Assembly (NCBI GenBank): GCA_030737875.1
Contig: CM060911.1
Coordinates: 95,686,599-95,750,598 of the forward strand
Source of the DNA: Allium sativum
Taxonomy: Eukaryota > Streptophyta > Magnoliopsida > Asparagales > Amaryllidaceae
Reading direction: 5' to 3'
Length of the DNA: 64,000 bases
Shown in pieces: positions 34,601 through 46,760 of this stretch. Under the pieces are notes generated by a model. The model did not search any database and had not been told where the DNA came from. It saw only the letters and a list, made by a program, of their open reading frames with translations. The position numbers and the translations under genes were made by a program. Every line of letters starts with the position of its first letter. Position 1 is the first letter of the stretch.

Positions 34601-36116
34601 TATGCCTTGGTTGCTATGCGAGCGACCTAAAGACGGGGATGGATAGGGGATAGTCGACGATACACGGTCGTACCGTAGATAGCATTTCGTCAGACTACCT
34701 ACCATCTTTGGTCAAGCGTGTACGTACGGAAAGGCAGAGAACACCCAATAGACCATAATTGCTATCTAATTATGGTTGCGGTAAGGCTAGGATTGTGGGT
34801 TGGCCAGTAGTGTGTTCTCATACAGGATTTATCCTGTCTTGTCTTTCACTAGTTGAGGGAGGGGTCGCGTGGGACCATAGCCACGTATAGAAAAACAGAC
34901 CTTAGCATCTGCATCGGCAGATAAATCGAAAGCTCCCGACCGAGTCCTGTATTTCTCGATCTGCCCTGTGACAGGACTCGGATGGCACGATGTGATACAT
35001 GTGCATACAGTCATGGAAAACGATTCACGATGAATGCGTGGGAAAAAGGGCGCGGTTGACGGTTAGCGTAAATCCCAGTGGCCCTGGGTGGTTGAACCAA
35101 AACCGAGATACGAAAACGTGCAATAGGTAAGCGTAATCCCTAGTGGCCCTAGGTAGCATAAGTCCTAGTTGTACAAACGATAATTCATGTTGGAAGACCC
35201 TAGCTAGGTTTAGGGTAACAGTCCAAACCGATCTTAAGGATCATGGAACTATGTTAAAGAAATATAGAATCTCATGGGAAAGCTCGTATGGTCTACGGCA
35301 AGGGACTGAACATTTACATGGAATAAAACATACAAGTTGAGTAACCTATATATGCGATATATTAGGTTGACATGGACCATTACACGACTTTTGAGTGAGG
35401 GTCATTCTTGGTTAACACATGACACGGTGGGGATACTAGTACGGTAGGTGCAGAGCTAAAATACAGGATAGATATCACGGGGCGTTATACGTGACAGATA
35501 TCTTGGGGATATTATACTTGATAGAAACCTGACGATGTGATACCTTGTTTTATCTTGACATCGTAATTTATCATGACACCTTAGTTTATCTGAGTTCAGT
35601 AGTTCATCCTGTTATTTTGATTTAGCTTATCTATCTTGTTATCATGCTTATGTTCGTCTCAGTTTCTCATGTCAGTTAACTTTACTAGTTTTTATGCTAA
35701 TAGTAGATAGGGCTTACTCAGTCTTTTTGACTGACCCGTTTTGTTTCGCCTCTTTTCTTCCGTTTCCCCCCCAGGTTACAGGGAGGAAATACTGTTGTTT
35801 AGTTCGGACTTCTTCTGCTTGAAGGTCATCATGGATGGCTTGGACTTTTCTTGGCTAATGGCCACTTTACTGTTTTTACTTGGGGAATAATTTATGAAAA
35901 TGTCTTTATGCTTCTTTACTATTGCAAGACAGGTTTTGATGTACTCTGATGTAAAAGGCTTTAGACCTTATTTATTAATGTTATGAAAGTTTGATTTTAC
36001 TTCCGCTATTTTTATATGTTCTGTCTTGTGATATTTCTGTGCATGTTTACCAATAATGCCCCTCTAAAGCTAGTGCATTCCTTTGCGAGTGACCCTAGCG
36101 GAGGCGGGGTGTTACA
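31607..36116 (+). repeat. Element A, 3' LTR
   Basis: This is colinear with the 5' LTR over its whole length (offset about 6490). It carries all the same landmarks: TATA box 32190-32197, modules 33237-33321 and 33347-33425, array 33440-34260. It ends GGTGTTACA before the TSD ATTAG (36117-36121). Confidence 0.95.
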
Positions 36117-36774
36117 ATTAGCATAAATTGGGAACATGTATTATGGCATGTTCATAGAAATGCAAATTGGATAAATTTGACATGAATTATAAGATGTGTA
36201 ATTTGAATTGACGTGTAAATCTAGCATTTACATGAATAGTGAACTAGAGTAATAAGTCTAGAATTAGAATGTTGAATCGAAATTGGATTAGCTAATTTGG
36301 CACGGTAAGTATATTGGCATAAATGTGAAATTGGCCATAATTGGGAGTAATTGGCAGGTTTAGCAAAATCATGGTTAGTGACACTTAATTTGGTATAGTC
36401 CACATACCAAAAAGCATAAATATGATTTAGAAGGGGAAATGGGCCACAAGAAGAAACGTTGACAATTCACATTAAAAGAGTAATTAGGAAATAAGTAAAT
36501 TAGGAATAATTTACTTATAAAATTTGGCCTGAATGAGGAAATGTAAATTTAGACAAATTAAAGGTTTATTAACGACATCTCTTTTAATGACACATCAGAA
36601 AGTTCTAGGGTGACAGAGAGGATAGTGTCTAGGATTGGGTTTGGAAAATACAAGTTTCCTGCTCTCCCTGGCTATCCCTAACTGATCCGACGGACGGGAT
36701 GGTTACTTTCAAAACCTGATTTGAAAATTAATCAAAAACCCTTTGAACTTAGAAAACACGAATATGCCTAACCC

Positions 36775-36857
36775 GAGGTTAGACTGAGTTGCGATGTAAA
36801 CCTGCCCGGAACCAACCGGCACATCCAGTATTCGCAACAATATCTGTCTAATGTGAG
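36775..36857 (+). other. Covarying two-stem module of B
   Basis: The outer stem is TTAGAC (36779-36784) with GTCTAA (36846-36851). The inner stem is GTTGCGA (36788-36794) with TCGCAAC (36832-36838). The core is GCCCGGAACCAACCGGC. Confidence 0.62.
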
Positions 36858-36889
36858 TGGTCGCGGCTTTAATCTATATAGTTAAAGCT

Positions 36890-37640
36890 AGAACAAGAAT
36901 GGGAGGGTTAAGTCCATAGGAACACTTAACCAACTTAACACAGTTAAGCTAGAATGGGAGGGTTAAGTCCATAGGAACACGTAACCACCTTAACACAGTT
37001 AAGCTAGAATGGGAGGGCTAAGTCCATAGAGACACTTAACCAAACTCAAGGTAGCAAAACGAGACTTGTAGGGGTTAAGTAAAGTTAATACACTTAGCCA
37101 AATTAATATTTTAACTAGACTAGAGGTTGGGGTTAAGTAAAATCTAATACACTTAGCCAATTTTGATATGTTAGCTGGGCTAGACCGTAGGGTTAAGAAA
37201 ACCTGAACACTTAACCATCAGGTTGTGATAAAGGAATGAGGTTAAGTCTAAAACATGAAGGGATAATACTTAACCATTAATAACATGTTAGTTAAAATAG
37301 ATGGGCAAGGTTAAGTTAAAAAGGAACACTTAACCAATACAGGATGAAAGGGTAGGGTTAAGTAGTAAGAAATATTTAACCAATATAACTTGGTTTGTGG
37401 TAGGGTTAAGCCAATGTGAATTGCTAATGACAATTAACCAGCTTAACAGGATAAATGAAGAGGGTTAAGTTAGCTTGAATTGACTAATGACACTTAACCA
37501 ATCCAAATTGACGGGAAAGAGAACTAAGTAGTAAACCTTAGTTAAAAGGAGCTAAGTAGTAAACCTTAGTTAAGAAAACAACGATTCTGGAAACTAAGTG
37601 GTAAACTTTAGTTGACAAAACTAAGTAGTAATTCTTAGCA
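36890..37640 (+). repeat. GGTTAAGT/ACTTAACC array of B
   Basis: A 5' set of near-identical units (TGGGAGGGTTAAGTCCATAG type, about 60 bases, three copies at 36900-37040) shows recent local duplication. More diverged units run to 37520. The tail has CTAAGTAGTAAACCTTAG units. Confidence 0.82.
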
Positions 37641-39020
37641 TAACACGAGGAGGAGTGAACGTCCGTCTGATTAAAAAGAAGGCTCCAACGAATTGGGTTA
37701 CGAAGCCCGAGGCTTCGAGGGGACGTGAGGGTACTCTTGGTATCCCTCTGTGAGGCTGCAGATGATCCGCCTGGGCCCAAAGAGGTTAAGGTCTGCATAG
37801 AAGAACCAGGGGTATGCCTTGGTTGCAATACATGGCAACCTAAAGGCTAGGATGGACCGGCGTGATTCGGCGAGCAAACGTTAGCCCTGTGATAGCGACT
37901 CGTTGTCTACCATCCATCTTGAGTCAATCGAGATACGTGAAGCGGAAAGGCGGAGAACTCCAAAAGACCATATACTTGCAATCTAGTTATGGTTGCGGAT
38001 GGCCATAGGATAGTGGGGCACCGGGGGCCGACGTATAGTTCTCATTTTACAAGGTGTGCCTTTCATTAGTTGAGGGAGGGGTCAAGTGGGACCATAGCCA
38101 CTGGAACAAAAACAGACCTTAGCATCTGCATTGGCAGATATCTGAAAGATCCCGACCGAGTTCTGTATTCCTTGATTTGCCCTATCACAGGACTCGGACC
38201 GCACATTACAGGACATGTGCATCTAGACAAGCGATAACGATTCGAGATACATGCGTGGGGAAGTATAGGAACATATACCACTCTAGGTAGTGTGTCCTAG
38301 ACTTGGGGGCATCGTTCGACAGGTAGCATAATCCCTAGTTGGACTAGGTGGCATAAACCCTGAATCCGAAAAGCTTTCAGCAAATAGCGTAAACTCTAGT
38401 TGAATCTAGAAAGCACTTGACAAGAAACCCTAGATTAAGATCTAGGTAATAAATAATAAATGGATGCTCGAAGGCAATGGAAAATACAGGGATTGGGATC
38501 ACGTCATCGTTACTAGTTGGGACACTAGTTAGGTGGTGCAGAGATATAGAAACTAGTATAACAAGGAATTAGCAAAGCGGCGAAAGTGTTAGAGCGTATC
38601 CAGTTTATCTTATCTTAGCATATCTTGTGATTACCTTGTCTAATCTTGTTGACCCTATCGTCATGGTGTAATCTTGTATTCAGTTAATTCATGTCGTTTT
38701 GTTTTTCCATGTTCACATGTTAGAAGTTACTGAACTTACTCAGGCTTTATGTCTGGCTCTGTTTTCCTTTCGTCTTCTTTTCTTCCGTTCCCCCCCCCCC
38801 CAGGTAGTAAAGGAGGGAATGGCATAGCTCAGATTTAGTTGGGCCGTCACTCTTTCCCAGCTTGAGGATTTGTCGAAGTCTTGCTTGGATTCTCTTTCCA
38901 GATGCTATGGCTGGCTATTGCTAGAATTGGGGAATATAAATGTTGTTTTATGCTTCTTTATTTTGTAAGACAGATGATACTCTGATATTGTAAAGAAATC
39001 ACTGTACAAACTATTTTATC

Positions 39021-39026
39021 AATAAA
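39021..39026 (+). terminator. Candidate polyadenylation signal of LTR B
   Basis: AATAAA occurs 130 bases before the LTR end and about 20 bases before the TTTTCCGCTG motif shared by all families. A has no exact AATAAA at the matching place. Confidence 0.45.
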
Positions 39027-39160
39027 GCAAAGTTTTATTTTCCGCTGTTTAATCTCTGTCTGTCTTGTAATTTATCTGCATCTTTTACCCTAAATGCTCC
39101 ACAGAACTTAGTGCATTCCCTTTGTGAGTGACACTAACGGACGTGGGGTGTTACAGTACC

Positions 39161-41694
39161 CTAGGATGAGTTGAGTGTATATATATACGAGAGAGCGTAT
39201 TTGTTATTTGATATAAAAACTGTTTTTTATTGTGTTGACTAGTTTGTTGAGTAGATTATGAATTCTGATTGAATCGTGGGACGCCACGATGTCGATAGGA
39301 GTTTATAAACACTTGAACAGGAGATTGGACACGATATTGTTTTTAAATAGTTGAGTTGATTGTTTGGATTATAATCGAATTAGATTATAAAACAGAAATA
39401 GTTATATATATAACCAATGGAATTTGTATATGGAATAAAATATACAAATGTGATAAATTGAATTCAAACCAGAACTCAGAATTTAAAATCCTGGGAAGTG
39501 GGAAAATATTTTCTGAATTTTATTAAAATAATATAGCTTTATTTTGGAAGGATTTTTGAATAAAAATCATTTTAATGGATTTTGAATATGATAAAGAACT
39601 GGACTCACTTCAGTGACTGGGAAATAATCCTGATGATGGTCGCAACATCATCAATGTTCATTTTCGAGTTTCTAAGTGATGAATTGCTGCCTTAGAAAAG
39701 TTTTGATGGAAATTTGTTTGAAAGAAACAAGTTGTTTGAAAATTCAAATGTTTTGAATTTGAGTTAGATATAAATATATGTATATATTTATATTACTTCA
39801 GAGGAATTTTGAAATGGGAAATGGGAATATAGATTTCAAATAGATGTGAAATGGGAATTGGAATATAGATTTCAAATAGAAGTAAAATATAAGGGAATTC
39901 AAATATAGAATTTGAACATAGAAATTTAAATAGGATTTGAATAAAGAAAATTCAAATAGAATTTGTGTAAGAAAAATTGAAATGGAATTTGAATTCAAAA
40001 GAATTCAAATGGATTTGAATAAAGAAAAGTCAAATAGAGATTTGAATATTAGAATTCAAATGGAATTTGGTTAAATAGAATTTTAAAGAGAATATAAAGT
40101 GGAGGTTGAATATTAGAATTCAAAGAAAATATAAAGTTTGAAATAGAATTTTAAATAAAAAGAGTTTAAATAGAAATTGAATAAAGGATTTCAAATAGAA
40201 ATTGAACAAAGGATTTCAAATAGAAATTGAACAAAGGAATTTAAATAGAAATTGAATAAAGGATTTCAAATGGAATTGGAATATTTTAAAGATATAGGAT
40301 TTGAATATTAGAAGTGAAATAGATCGGAAATATTATGTTGAAATGTAAAAATGGATTGGATATATATTAAAAATATATCAGAATGGAGTTTAATTTATTA
40401 TAAACGAAGTTAAAACGTTTATATTTATAAATATAATTAAAACGAGCTCACCGTAGCTCGGTAGTTCGTAAATTGGCGATTCGAACTTCAATTTAGTATA
40501 CAGAACTTAATTGAAGTCGGAATTCTTTGAAACAAGAATCGTCGGGACCGGTTGAACCATAGTTTTCTAATGAAAGAGAAAAATCTGGATTTCATCGTAT
40601 AGATTTTGAGTTATGTCAAAATCAAATTTTTAGAAAAGCAGCGCCAGAACCATTATATAACCATAACGGTTTAATTAAATAAATAAAAGGATTTTTAGGA
40701 AATAAAATCCAAATTTGCATTAGAAAAATCCAGACTGGATATATAAAATAAATATGAACTCCAGTGAAGTAAGTGAAATGATTTTTAAGACAAAAATCAT
40801 ATTTTAAATGGTTAAATAAAATTAAATAAATTAGAGAATAATTAGTTGAAGGAAATTTGAATCAAAATTGGGTTTTTGGATAAGTGAAAGAGACTGAGAA
40901 TTCATATTCGAAATCGAATATATAACTCGAGTTGAAAATATAATTAGATTAGTTTATAATTAAGTTCACATATATTTGAACAAGTTATATTCAAATAAAA
41001 AGGGTGAAATAGGCAAAACAGTTAATTAGCAACTAGTTAATGGGAATTTGAATGATTGAAATTAAATTTAACTTAAGTAAGTTAAATGGATTGAAATGAA
41101 TAAATTGAGTAAAATCAATGTGAATGAAATATGAATTGGGTGTGAATAAAGAAAATATATTTGTAAAACAAGTATAAAGGAAGTTATGTGCAAACAAATA
41201 GAAGGAGGAATATTTGTAAAAGCATTTACAAATAGAATTTAAAAGGAAATATTTGTAAAACATTTACAAATAGATTAAATGGAAATATTTATTTATAAAA
41301 ATAAATAGAATGTTATAGATGAGATATTTATTTGTTAAATAAATAGAATTTAATCAAAGGAATATTTAGAAGATGAATAGAAAATGGAAATCTGTTTTTA
41401 ACAGATAAATAGAAAAGATTAATTTATAAATAACAGTTTATAAATTAAATTAAATATTTATCATTCGATAAATGGAAATATAAGTCTGAACTTATATAGA
41501 GAAGAGATATTGGTTTTTAACACCGATAGTTTTAAATAGAAGGGGTACACAACACTTGTATAAGTGAAGTAAAGTTATTAAAGAGAACATTTATAAAGTG
41601 AAGAACCGTTACTAAAAGTAAATCTTTATAAATGAGTAAACGTTGTCCAATAGGAGTTATTCGAATAGAAATAATCGATTAGAGTTAGAATTAA
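39161..41694 (+). mobile_element. Element C interior and LTR-like remnant
   Basis: 39161-39700 continues the C interior (relative of the D1 and E interiors, hairpin at 39631-39653). From 39780 to 40300 there are ATTTGAA/TTCAAAT-type units like 18180-18300. 40440-40640 matches the start module of E/D LTRs (GTAGCTCGGTAGTTCGTAAATTGG-type text). 41190-41300 and 41640-41694 match the arrays of the E LTR on the opposite strand. No polypurine tract or LTR start was found, so an internal deletion probably fused interior to LTR. The remnant is cut by D2 at 41695. No gene was recognised. Confidence 0.6.
39631..39653 (+). other. Hairpin in the C interior
   Basis: TGATGATG (39631-39638) pairs with CATCATCA (39646-39653). 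The loop with its closing C reads GTCGCAAC, one change from the palindrome GTTGCAAC. Confidence 0.5.
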
Positions 41695-42589
41695 TGTAAT
41701 AATCCGGAAATCTGGGCCAGTTTAAAATTTTTATTTTGGCGATTTTAGCGAATTTTGATATTTAAAATGAATTATTTTAAATAATATCGACGAGAAATTT
41801 ATTTTGAATGGAATTCGAACGAATATATTTATATACGTCGTCGTTAGAATATAAATAATTATATATAATTATAAATAAAATTGAAAATGGCGCGGTAGTT
41901 CGATAATTCGATTTCAAACTTCAATTGAATGTACCGGGTGCAAAACAATCCGGATTTTAGTGAAACCAAAAACATTAGGATCTATCTGAGAATATATTTC
42001 CAACGAATCCAACAAATCAAAATTTCATAACGGGAATCAAAAGATATGTCCAGTTGAAAATTATGAATAGTCGCTATGGAATTCAGGCCCTTAAAAATAG
42101 ACATTTTGCAAACGACCTTGGATTTCGACGAAACCACTTTTGTTGGATCCATGATGTCAAATTATTGCTAGAGTCCAATTTTCATGATTTTTCGAATCAA
42201 TATGTGAGCGTGGCAAAAGAAAACGTGTTTGACCAGTTTCAGTTGATTTCAATCGACTGGAAAATGGCCGTTTTTCAAACGGTCTCGGATTCGACGAAAC
42301 TGGTTTTGTTAGGACCGTATCGTCAATACGAAGCTAGAAAATATTTTTGTGGAATTTATAGAGTTCGTATATGACCCCGGTAAATTGAAATGCATGTTCA
42401 AATTCAATATATAGAGTTATATGTTGATTTTAATAGAAACTGATCGAAACGGTCGAATCAGCTTACGATACATATCCCATTGTGATCGGACTGGGGGTAA
42501 TTAGCTATGGACGACAGGCGGTGGGCCTCGTTTAGAGGTCGTATGTAAAAGTCAACTTTTTGCAATTAAAATAATAATAAAAAAGAAGG

Positions 42590-42890
42590 CGCAGCCGCAG
42601 CCCCCCCCCCCCCCCCCCCGACGACGGTCGATGCCGCACCGCGCCCCCCGTTCTGACCTCCCCGCGCCTACTCCTCCTCCCTCTCCATCTTCCCCCTTTC
42701 CACTTCGAAAACCGCGACCCCCCTCCCCCCCCCCGCCCCCCACCCCCCACCGCCACTCCCTCCGCCGCCCTCCTTGAATCGCGCACCACCCCCCCTGTCT
42801 CCTTTCCCCGACCACCCTCCGCGCAGCTCCACTGGCCGACGCCCTCCGATGAACAACAAACCCCCTCTTCCGATAAGAAATGTGAGTTTT
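42590..42890 (+). other. GC-rich exon-like block in the D2 LTR
   Basis: A C-rich block with many CCC, CTC and CCG words replaces the surrounding AT-rich sequence for 300 bases and ends at a donor-like ATGTGAGT. Its start recurs at 63950-64000 in the other D2 LTR. It is not alignable by eye with the D1 block after the poly-C tract. The open frames over it lie mostly on the opposite strand and look like composition effects. Confidence 0.4.
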
Positions 42891-43079
42891 ATTTATTAAC
42901 ATTTATTTTCGGTTTTATTTTATAATAGTTTCTTTAAAAATCTGAAATGTTATATTGTAGGAGGATAAAAATATAATTTTTATCGTATGTAAAGGTAGAA
43001 AATATAATTTTCATATGATATAGATGATAAAAATGTGATCTTTATATGGTAGGATATAAAAAGACGATATTTTTGTGTA

Positions 43080-43589
43080 GTAAAAGATTAGATTTTTAAA
43101 ACAGAAAAGATTAGATTTTTAAAATAGAAAAGATTAGATTTTTAAAATAGAAAAGATTAGATTTTTAAAACAGAAAAGATTAGATTTTTAAAATAGAAAA
43201 GATTAGATTTTTGAAATTGAAAATGCAAAATCTTTGTATGAAGAATAGCGTGGTAAAAATAGAATTTTTATCTATATAACATCGTTGTAAAAATAGAATT
43301 TTTATCTATATAGTAGCGATGTGAAAATAGAATTTTTATCTATATAGTAGCGGTGTAAAAATGAGATTTTTATAAATTGAATAGCGAAGTAAAAATTCGA
43401 TTTTTATATATTGAATAGCGAAGTAAAAATTCGATTTTTTTATATTGAATAGCGAAGTAAAAATGGGATTTTTAAATATTGAATAGCGAAGTAAAAATTC
43501 GATTTTTATATATTGAATAGCGAAGTAAAAATTCGATTTTTATATATTGAATAGCGAAGTAAAATTTCGATTTTTACATATTTAATAGC
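43080..43589 (+). repeat. Triloop hairpin array of the D2 LTR
   Basis: First come six copies of a 24-bp unit (AAAAGATTAGATTTTTAAAA type, 43083-43220). Then come about ten units of 34-42 bases centred on TAAAAAT-NNN-ATTTTTA with triloops AGA, GAG, TCG and GGG. A nearby variant GAAAAT-ATA-ATTTTC (43006-43020) keeps pairing. D1 is inserted in the last unit. Confidence 0.8.
43585..43589. repeat. Target-site duplication of D1 (ATAGC, left)
   Basis: ATAGC recurs at 57522-57526 after the D1 3' LTR. Because the target is a repeat unit containing AATAGC, the duplication is slightly less decisive than elsewhere, but the joined flanks restore a unit. Confidence 0.85.
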
Positions 43590-44479
43590 TGTAACAACCC
43601 GAAAATCTGGGCTAGTTTAAAATTTTTATTTTGGCAATTTTAGCGAATTTTGATTATTTAAAATGAATTATTTTAAATAATAACGACAAGAAATTTATTT
43701 TGAATAGAATTCAAACGTATATATTATATACGTCGTCGTTAGAATATAAATATTTATATATAATTATAAATAGAAATCAAAATGGCGCGGTAGTTCGATA
43801 ATTCGATTTCAAACTTCAAATGAATGTACGGGGTGCAAAACAATCCGGATTTTAGTGAAACCAAAAATCATAGAACCTAATTGAGAATATCTTTCCAAAG
43901 AATCTGAAAAATCAAAATTTCATAGCGGGGATCAAAAGATATGTCCAGTTGAAAATTCTGAATAGTCGCTATGGAATTCAGGCCCTTAAAAATGGAGATT
44001 TTGCAAACGACCTCGGATTTCGACGAAACCAGTTTTGTTGGGTCCGGGATGTCAAGTTATTGCTAGATTCCAAATTTCATAATTTTTCGAATCAATTTGT
44101 GAGCGTGGCAAAGGAAAACGCATTTGACCAGTTTTAGTTGATTTTAATCGACTGGAAAATGGCCATTTTTCAAACAGTCTCAGAATTCGACGAAACTAGT
44201 TTTGTTAGGACCGTATCGTCAATACGAAGCTAGAAAATATTTTTCTGGAATTTTTCTAGTTAGTATGTGACCCCGGTAAATTGAAATGTGCGTTCAAATT
44301 CAATATATAGAGTTATATGTTGATTTTGACGGAAACTGTTTGTAACTATCGAATCAGCCTACGATACATATCCCATTGTGTTCAGAATGGTGGTATAACG
44401 CTAGGGGCGACAGTCGTTGGGCCTCGTATAGAGGTCGTATGTAAAAGTCAACATTTAGGAATTAAAATAAATAATAAAA

Positions 44480-44900
44480 AAAATCATTCTCTCTCCTCTC
44501 CCCTTTATCTCCTCTGCCCCCCCCCCCTCCGTTCATTTCGATTTCAAACAAAAAAAAACGAAGCAACCCTCGATGGAGCCGCCTCCAACCACCTCCGCGC
44601 CATCGCCGGAGGACCCCCACCACGCTGCCGACGCCCTGCTTCTCTCCCGCCATCTCGCGTCTCGTCCTCCCTCTTCTTCCCCAAACCGATTTCCCCTAAA
44701 TCCCCTAGCCCACCTCGGATGCCCTGGCACCACCGCCTCCCCCTCCTGGAACCCTCTCTGACGCCCTCCGCTTCCCCCATCTTCGGCCTCCGTTCGAGCT
44801 TCCTTCCCCCCCCCCCCAAAACCCAGACGCGCCCAAACCCCACCGACCTCCCCGACGCCGCCAAGCACAGCACCAGTCCCCCCTTTCCCAATTAAATACT
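44480..44900 (+). other. GC-rich exon-like block in the D1 5' LTR
   Basis: A pyrimidine leader and 11-base poly-C tract (44517-44527) precede ATG at 44573 (CGATGGAGCC) with a 62-codon frame rich in proline and serine. A longer frame (44317-44895, 192 codons) crosses the same block. A donor-like ACT|GTAAGT follows the block. In the 3' LTR the ATG at the matching place is lost (CGACGAAGCC, near 52056) and the frame pattern changes with poly-C length, so neither frame is maintained. A spliced non-coding leader exon is the better reading. Confidence 0.4.
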
Positions 44901-44989
44901 GTAAGTTTTTGTATTTTATTTTTATTCATTTTTATATAATGTAATTGATTTTTTTTAGCATAAATTTAAAATCAGTTTTTATAAATATT

Positions 44990-45590
44990 ATAGTATTAAA
45001 AAACAATGATTTTTAAAAATAAAAAGTGAGGATTTTTATATGATAAAATATACGATTTTAAAAACTGAAAATATAGGACTTTTATTCATGTAAAAATATA
45101 TTTTTTAGCATAGGAAAAATATGATTTTTATATTTTTAAAGTATTAAAAATATAATCTTTAATATATAGGAGGTGTAAAAATATGATTTTTGTTTAAGTA
45201 GAAAAGTAAAAATATAATTTTTACAAGATAGGAATATTAAAAATAGCATCTTTATATGTGTAGAAAAATATCAAATGTGATTTTTATAATGAAATATTTG
45301 AAGGGGCGAAATCTTTATATTTAAAAAGGCGAAACCTTTATATATTGAATAGCGAAGTAAAAATTCAATTTTTATATATTGAATAGCATAGTAAAAATTC
45401 GATTTTTATATATTGAATAGCGAAGTAAAAATTCGATTTTTATATATTGAATAGCATAGTAAAAATTCGATTTTTATATATTGAATAGCGAAGTAAAAAT
45501 TCGATTTTTATATATTGAACAGCGAAGTAAAAATTCGATTTTTATATATTGAATAGCGAAGTAAAAATTCGATTTTTACATATGTAGTGG
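44990..45590 (+). repeat. Triloop hairpin array, D1 5' LTR
   Basis: Degenerate AAAAAT/ATTTTT pairs (44990-45320) grade into about eight near-identical units of 34 bases (GAATAGCGAAGTAAAAATTC type, 45340-45580), each TAAAAAT-TCG-ATTTTTA. The 3' LTR has the same at 52490-53070. Regular units at one edge suggest recent amplification there. Confidence 0.82.
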
Positions 45591-46593
45591 CTACAACAAC
45601 GAAGATGCGATAACGATGAAGATTTCAATAAATGAAGTGTCATGAAGTTGGATGGCTATTGGTGAGAACTTCTCACTCAAATTCTATTTTTCTAGTTGAT
45701 ATATATACTAGGATGCAGACGGTGTTTAGTAGCACCCGACACCCGTCATCCACAGACCATGGATGGCTTGTTTGTTTAATTGTTTGGTTGTGTAGTTGGT
45801 TAGATTATTTGGTTTGAATTGAATTGTTTGGTGAAATGAAATTGATTTGATTGATGTGTAAATGGCATGGGCCTTCACTAGACAGGGGATAAGGCTAGGC
45901 CATGTCCCGTTTCTAGTATCGTGCCATTATGCCGCCGAAATTTTCTAAAAATAAGTTAGAAAAATAAAGATAACATTTTATTTAATAAATGAATCGAATA
46001 GAATATTCATAGGTTGAATAAAATAGTTTGATCGTTAAAAATATAATTTTTAACGTGAATGTGAACAAATTAATATTCATTTACAAACCGGACGGTTTGT
46101 TTATTTACACCTATTTGAAGGACATTGATTGGGACGATAAATTTTACACATCGCCCAACTGCACAAATAAAAATCTGTGTTTGATTGCTTGAAACCCCAC
46201 ACGGGTATTGGGATGATATTTGACGTACACTAATCCCAATAATTAGTTGTATGTCAATCAATTGATTGACAGGCTGCTATAAGGGTTGAATATTTATATT
46301 CGATGCTTATACAGTGTAGAATGCACTTTGGATGATGGTTGATTATTCATCATTGTTATTGTATACATGTGTTGTAGAAAATCCATATAATTAACTTTAT
46401 ATGGTAATTGATTGGGCCTCATTCCAGTTTCGAAATAGAAATATTTGAAATAGAAATATTTGAAATAGAAATATTTGAAATAGAATATTTGAAAACAGAA
46501 ACATATGAAGCCGTGTTAGTTAGATTGACGCCATTTTGACGTGAACGATATTTGTATCGATTTTATTCATTCTTCAATGAAAATTGAATAGAT

Positions 46594-46760
46594 TTGAAAT
46601 TCGAACTATGTAGAAATGTGTTCGAATTGAAAATAAATAGAAATGAATTCGAATTGAAAATAAATAGAAATGAATTCGAATTGAAAATAAATAGAAATGA
46701 ATTCGAATTGAATTTGAATATAAATGAATTCGAATTGAAATCGATTGGAAAAGAATTTAA
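46594..46760 (+). repeat. GAATTCGAATT tandem repeat, D1 5' LTR
   Basis: Four to five copies of a 27-bp unit with the palindrome AATTCGAATT. The 3' LTR copy (54090-54260) has one more unit. The in-frame translation gives repeated ELKINRNEF, which is a by-product of the repeat. Confidence 0.85.

Larger units (their letters stand above)
25116..36116 (+). mobile_element. Element A: complete non-autonomous LTR retrotransposon, 11.0 kb
   Basis: It consists of two direct LTRs (25116-29626, 4511 bp; 31607-36116, 4510 bp) around a 1980-bp interior, with primer-binding site, polypurine tract and TSD ATTAG. By eye about 50-60 substitutions separate the LTRs, near 1.2 percent, which indicates a fairly recent insertion. 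No gag-pol frame exists, so it needs enzymes supplied in trans. The GGGGACGAAAT signature before the polypurine tract (31580-31588) points to a Ty3/Gypsy parent. Over 80 percent of the element is LTR. Confidence 0.95.
36117..39155 (+). mobile_element. Solo LTR B, second part
   Basis: B resumes after A. It contains AT-rich sequence (36120-36600), a covarying module (36775-36857), a GGTTAAGT array (36890-37520), CTAAG/CTTAG units (37520-37640), mixed sequence like A 27960-28900, a polypyrimidine run ending CCCAGG (38790-38804), AATAAA (39021-39026) and the TCCGCTG motif (39041). It ends GGGGTGTTACA at 39155 before TSD GTACC. Confidence 0.9.
41695..43589 (+). mobile_element. Element D2, 5' LTR, first part
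   Basis: It starts TGTAATAATCCGG, flanked by ATTAA (41690-41694). It contains the start module (41885-42075), text shared with D1 (42080-42540), a GC-rich exon-like block (42590-42890) with a 19-base poly-C tract (42601-42619), a donor-like AAATGTGAGTTTT (42879-42891), and arrays (42960-43589). D1 interrupts it inside the array. Together with 57527-62019 the LTR is about 6.39 kb. Confidence 0.88.

Noticed and set aside
44317..44895. 192-codon open frame as a protein gene
   Set aside because: It crosses LTR text and a poly-C tract. The second LTR of the same element breaks the frame, and no domain is recognised.
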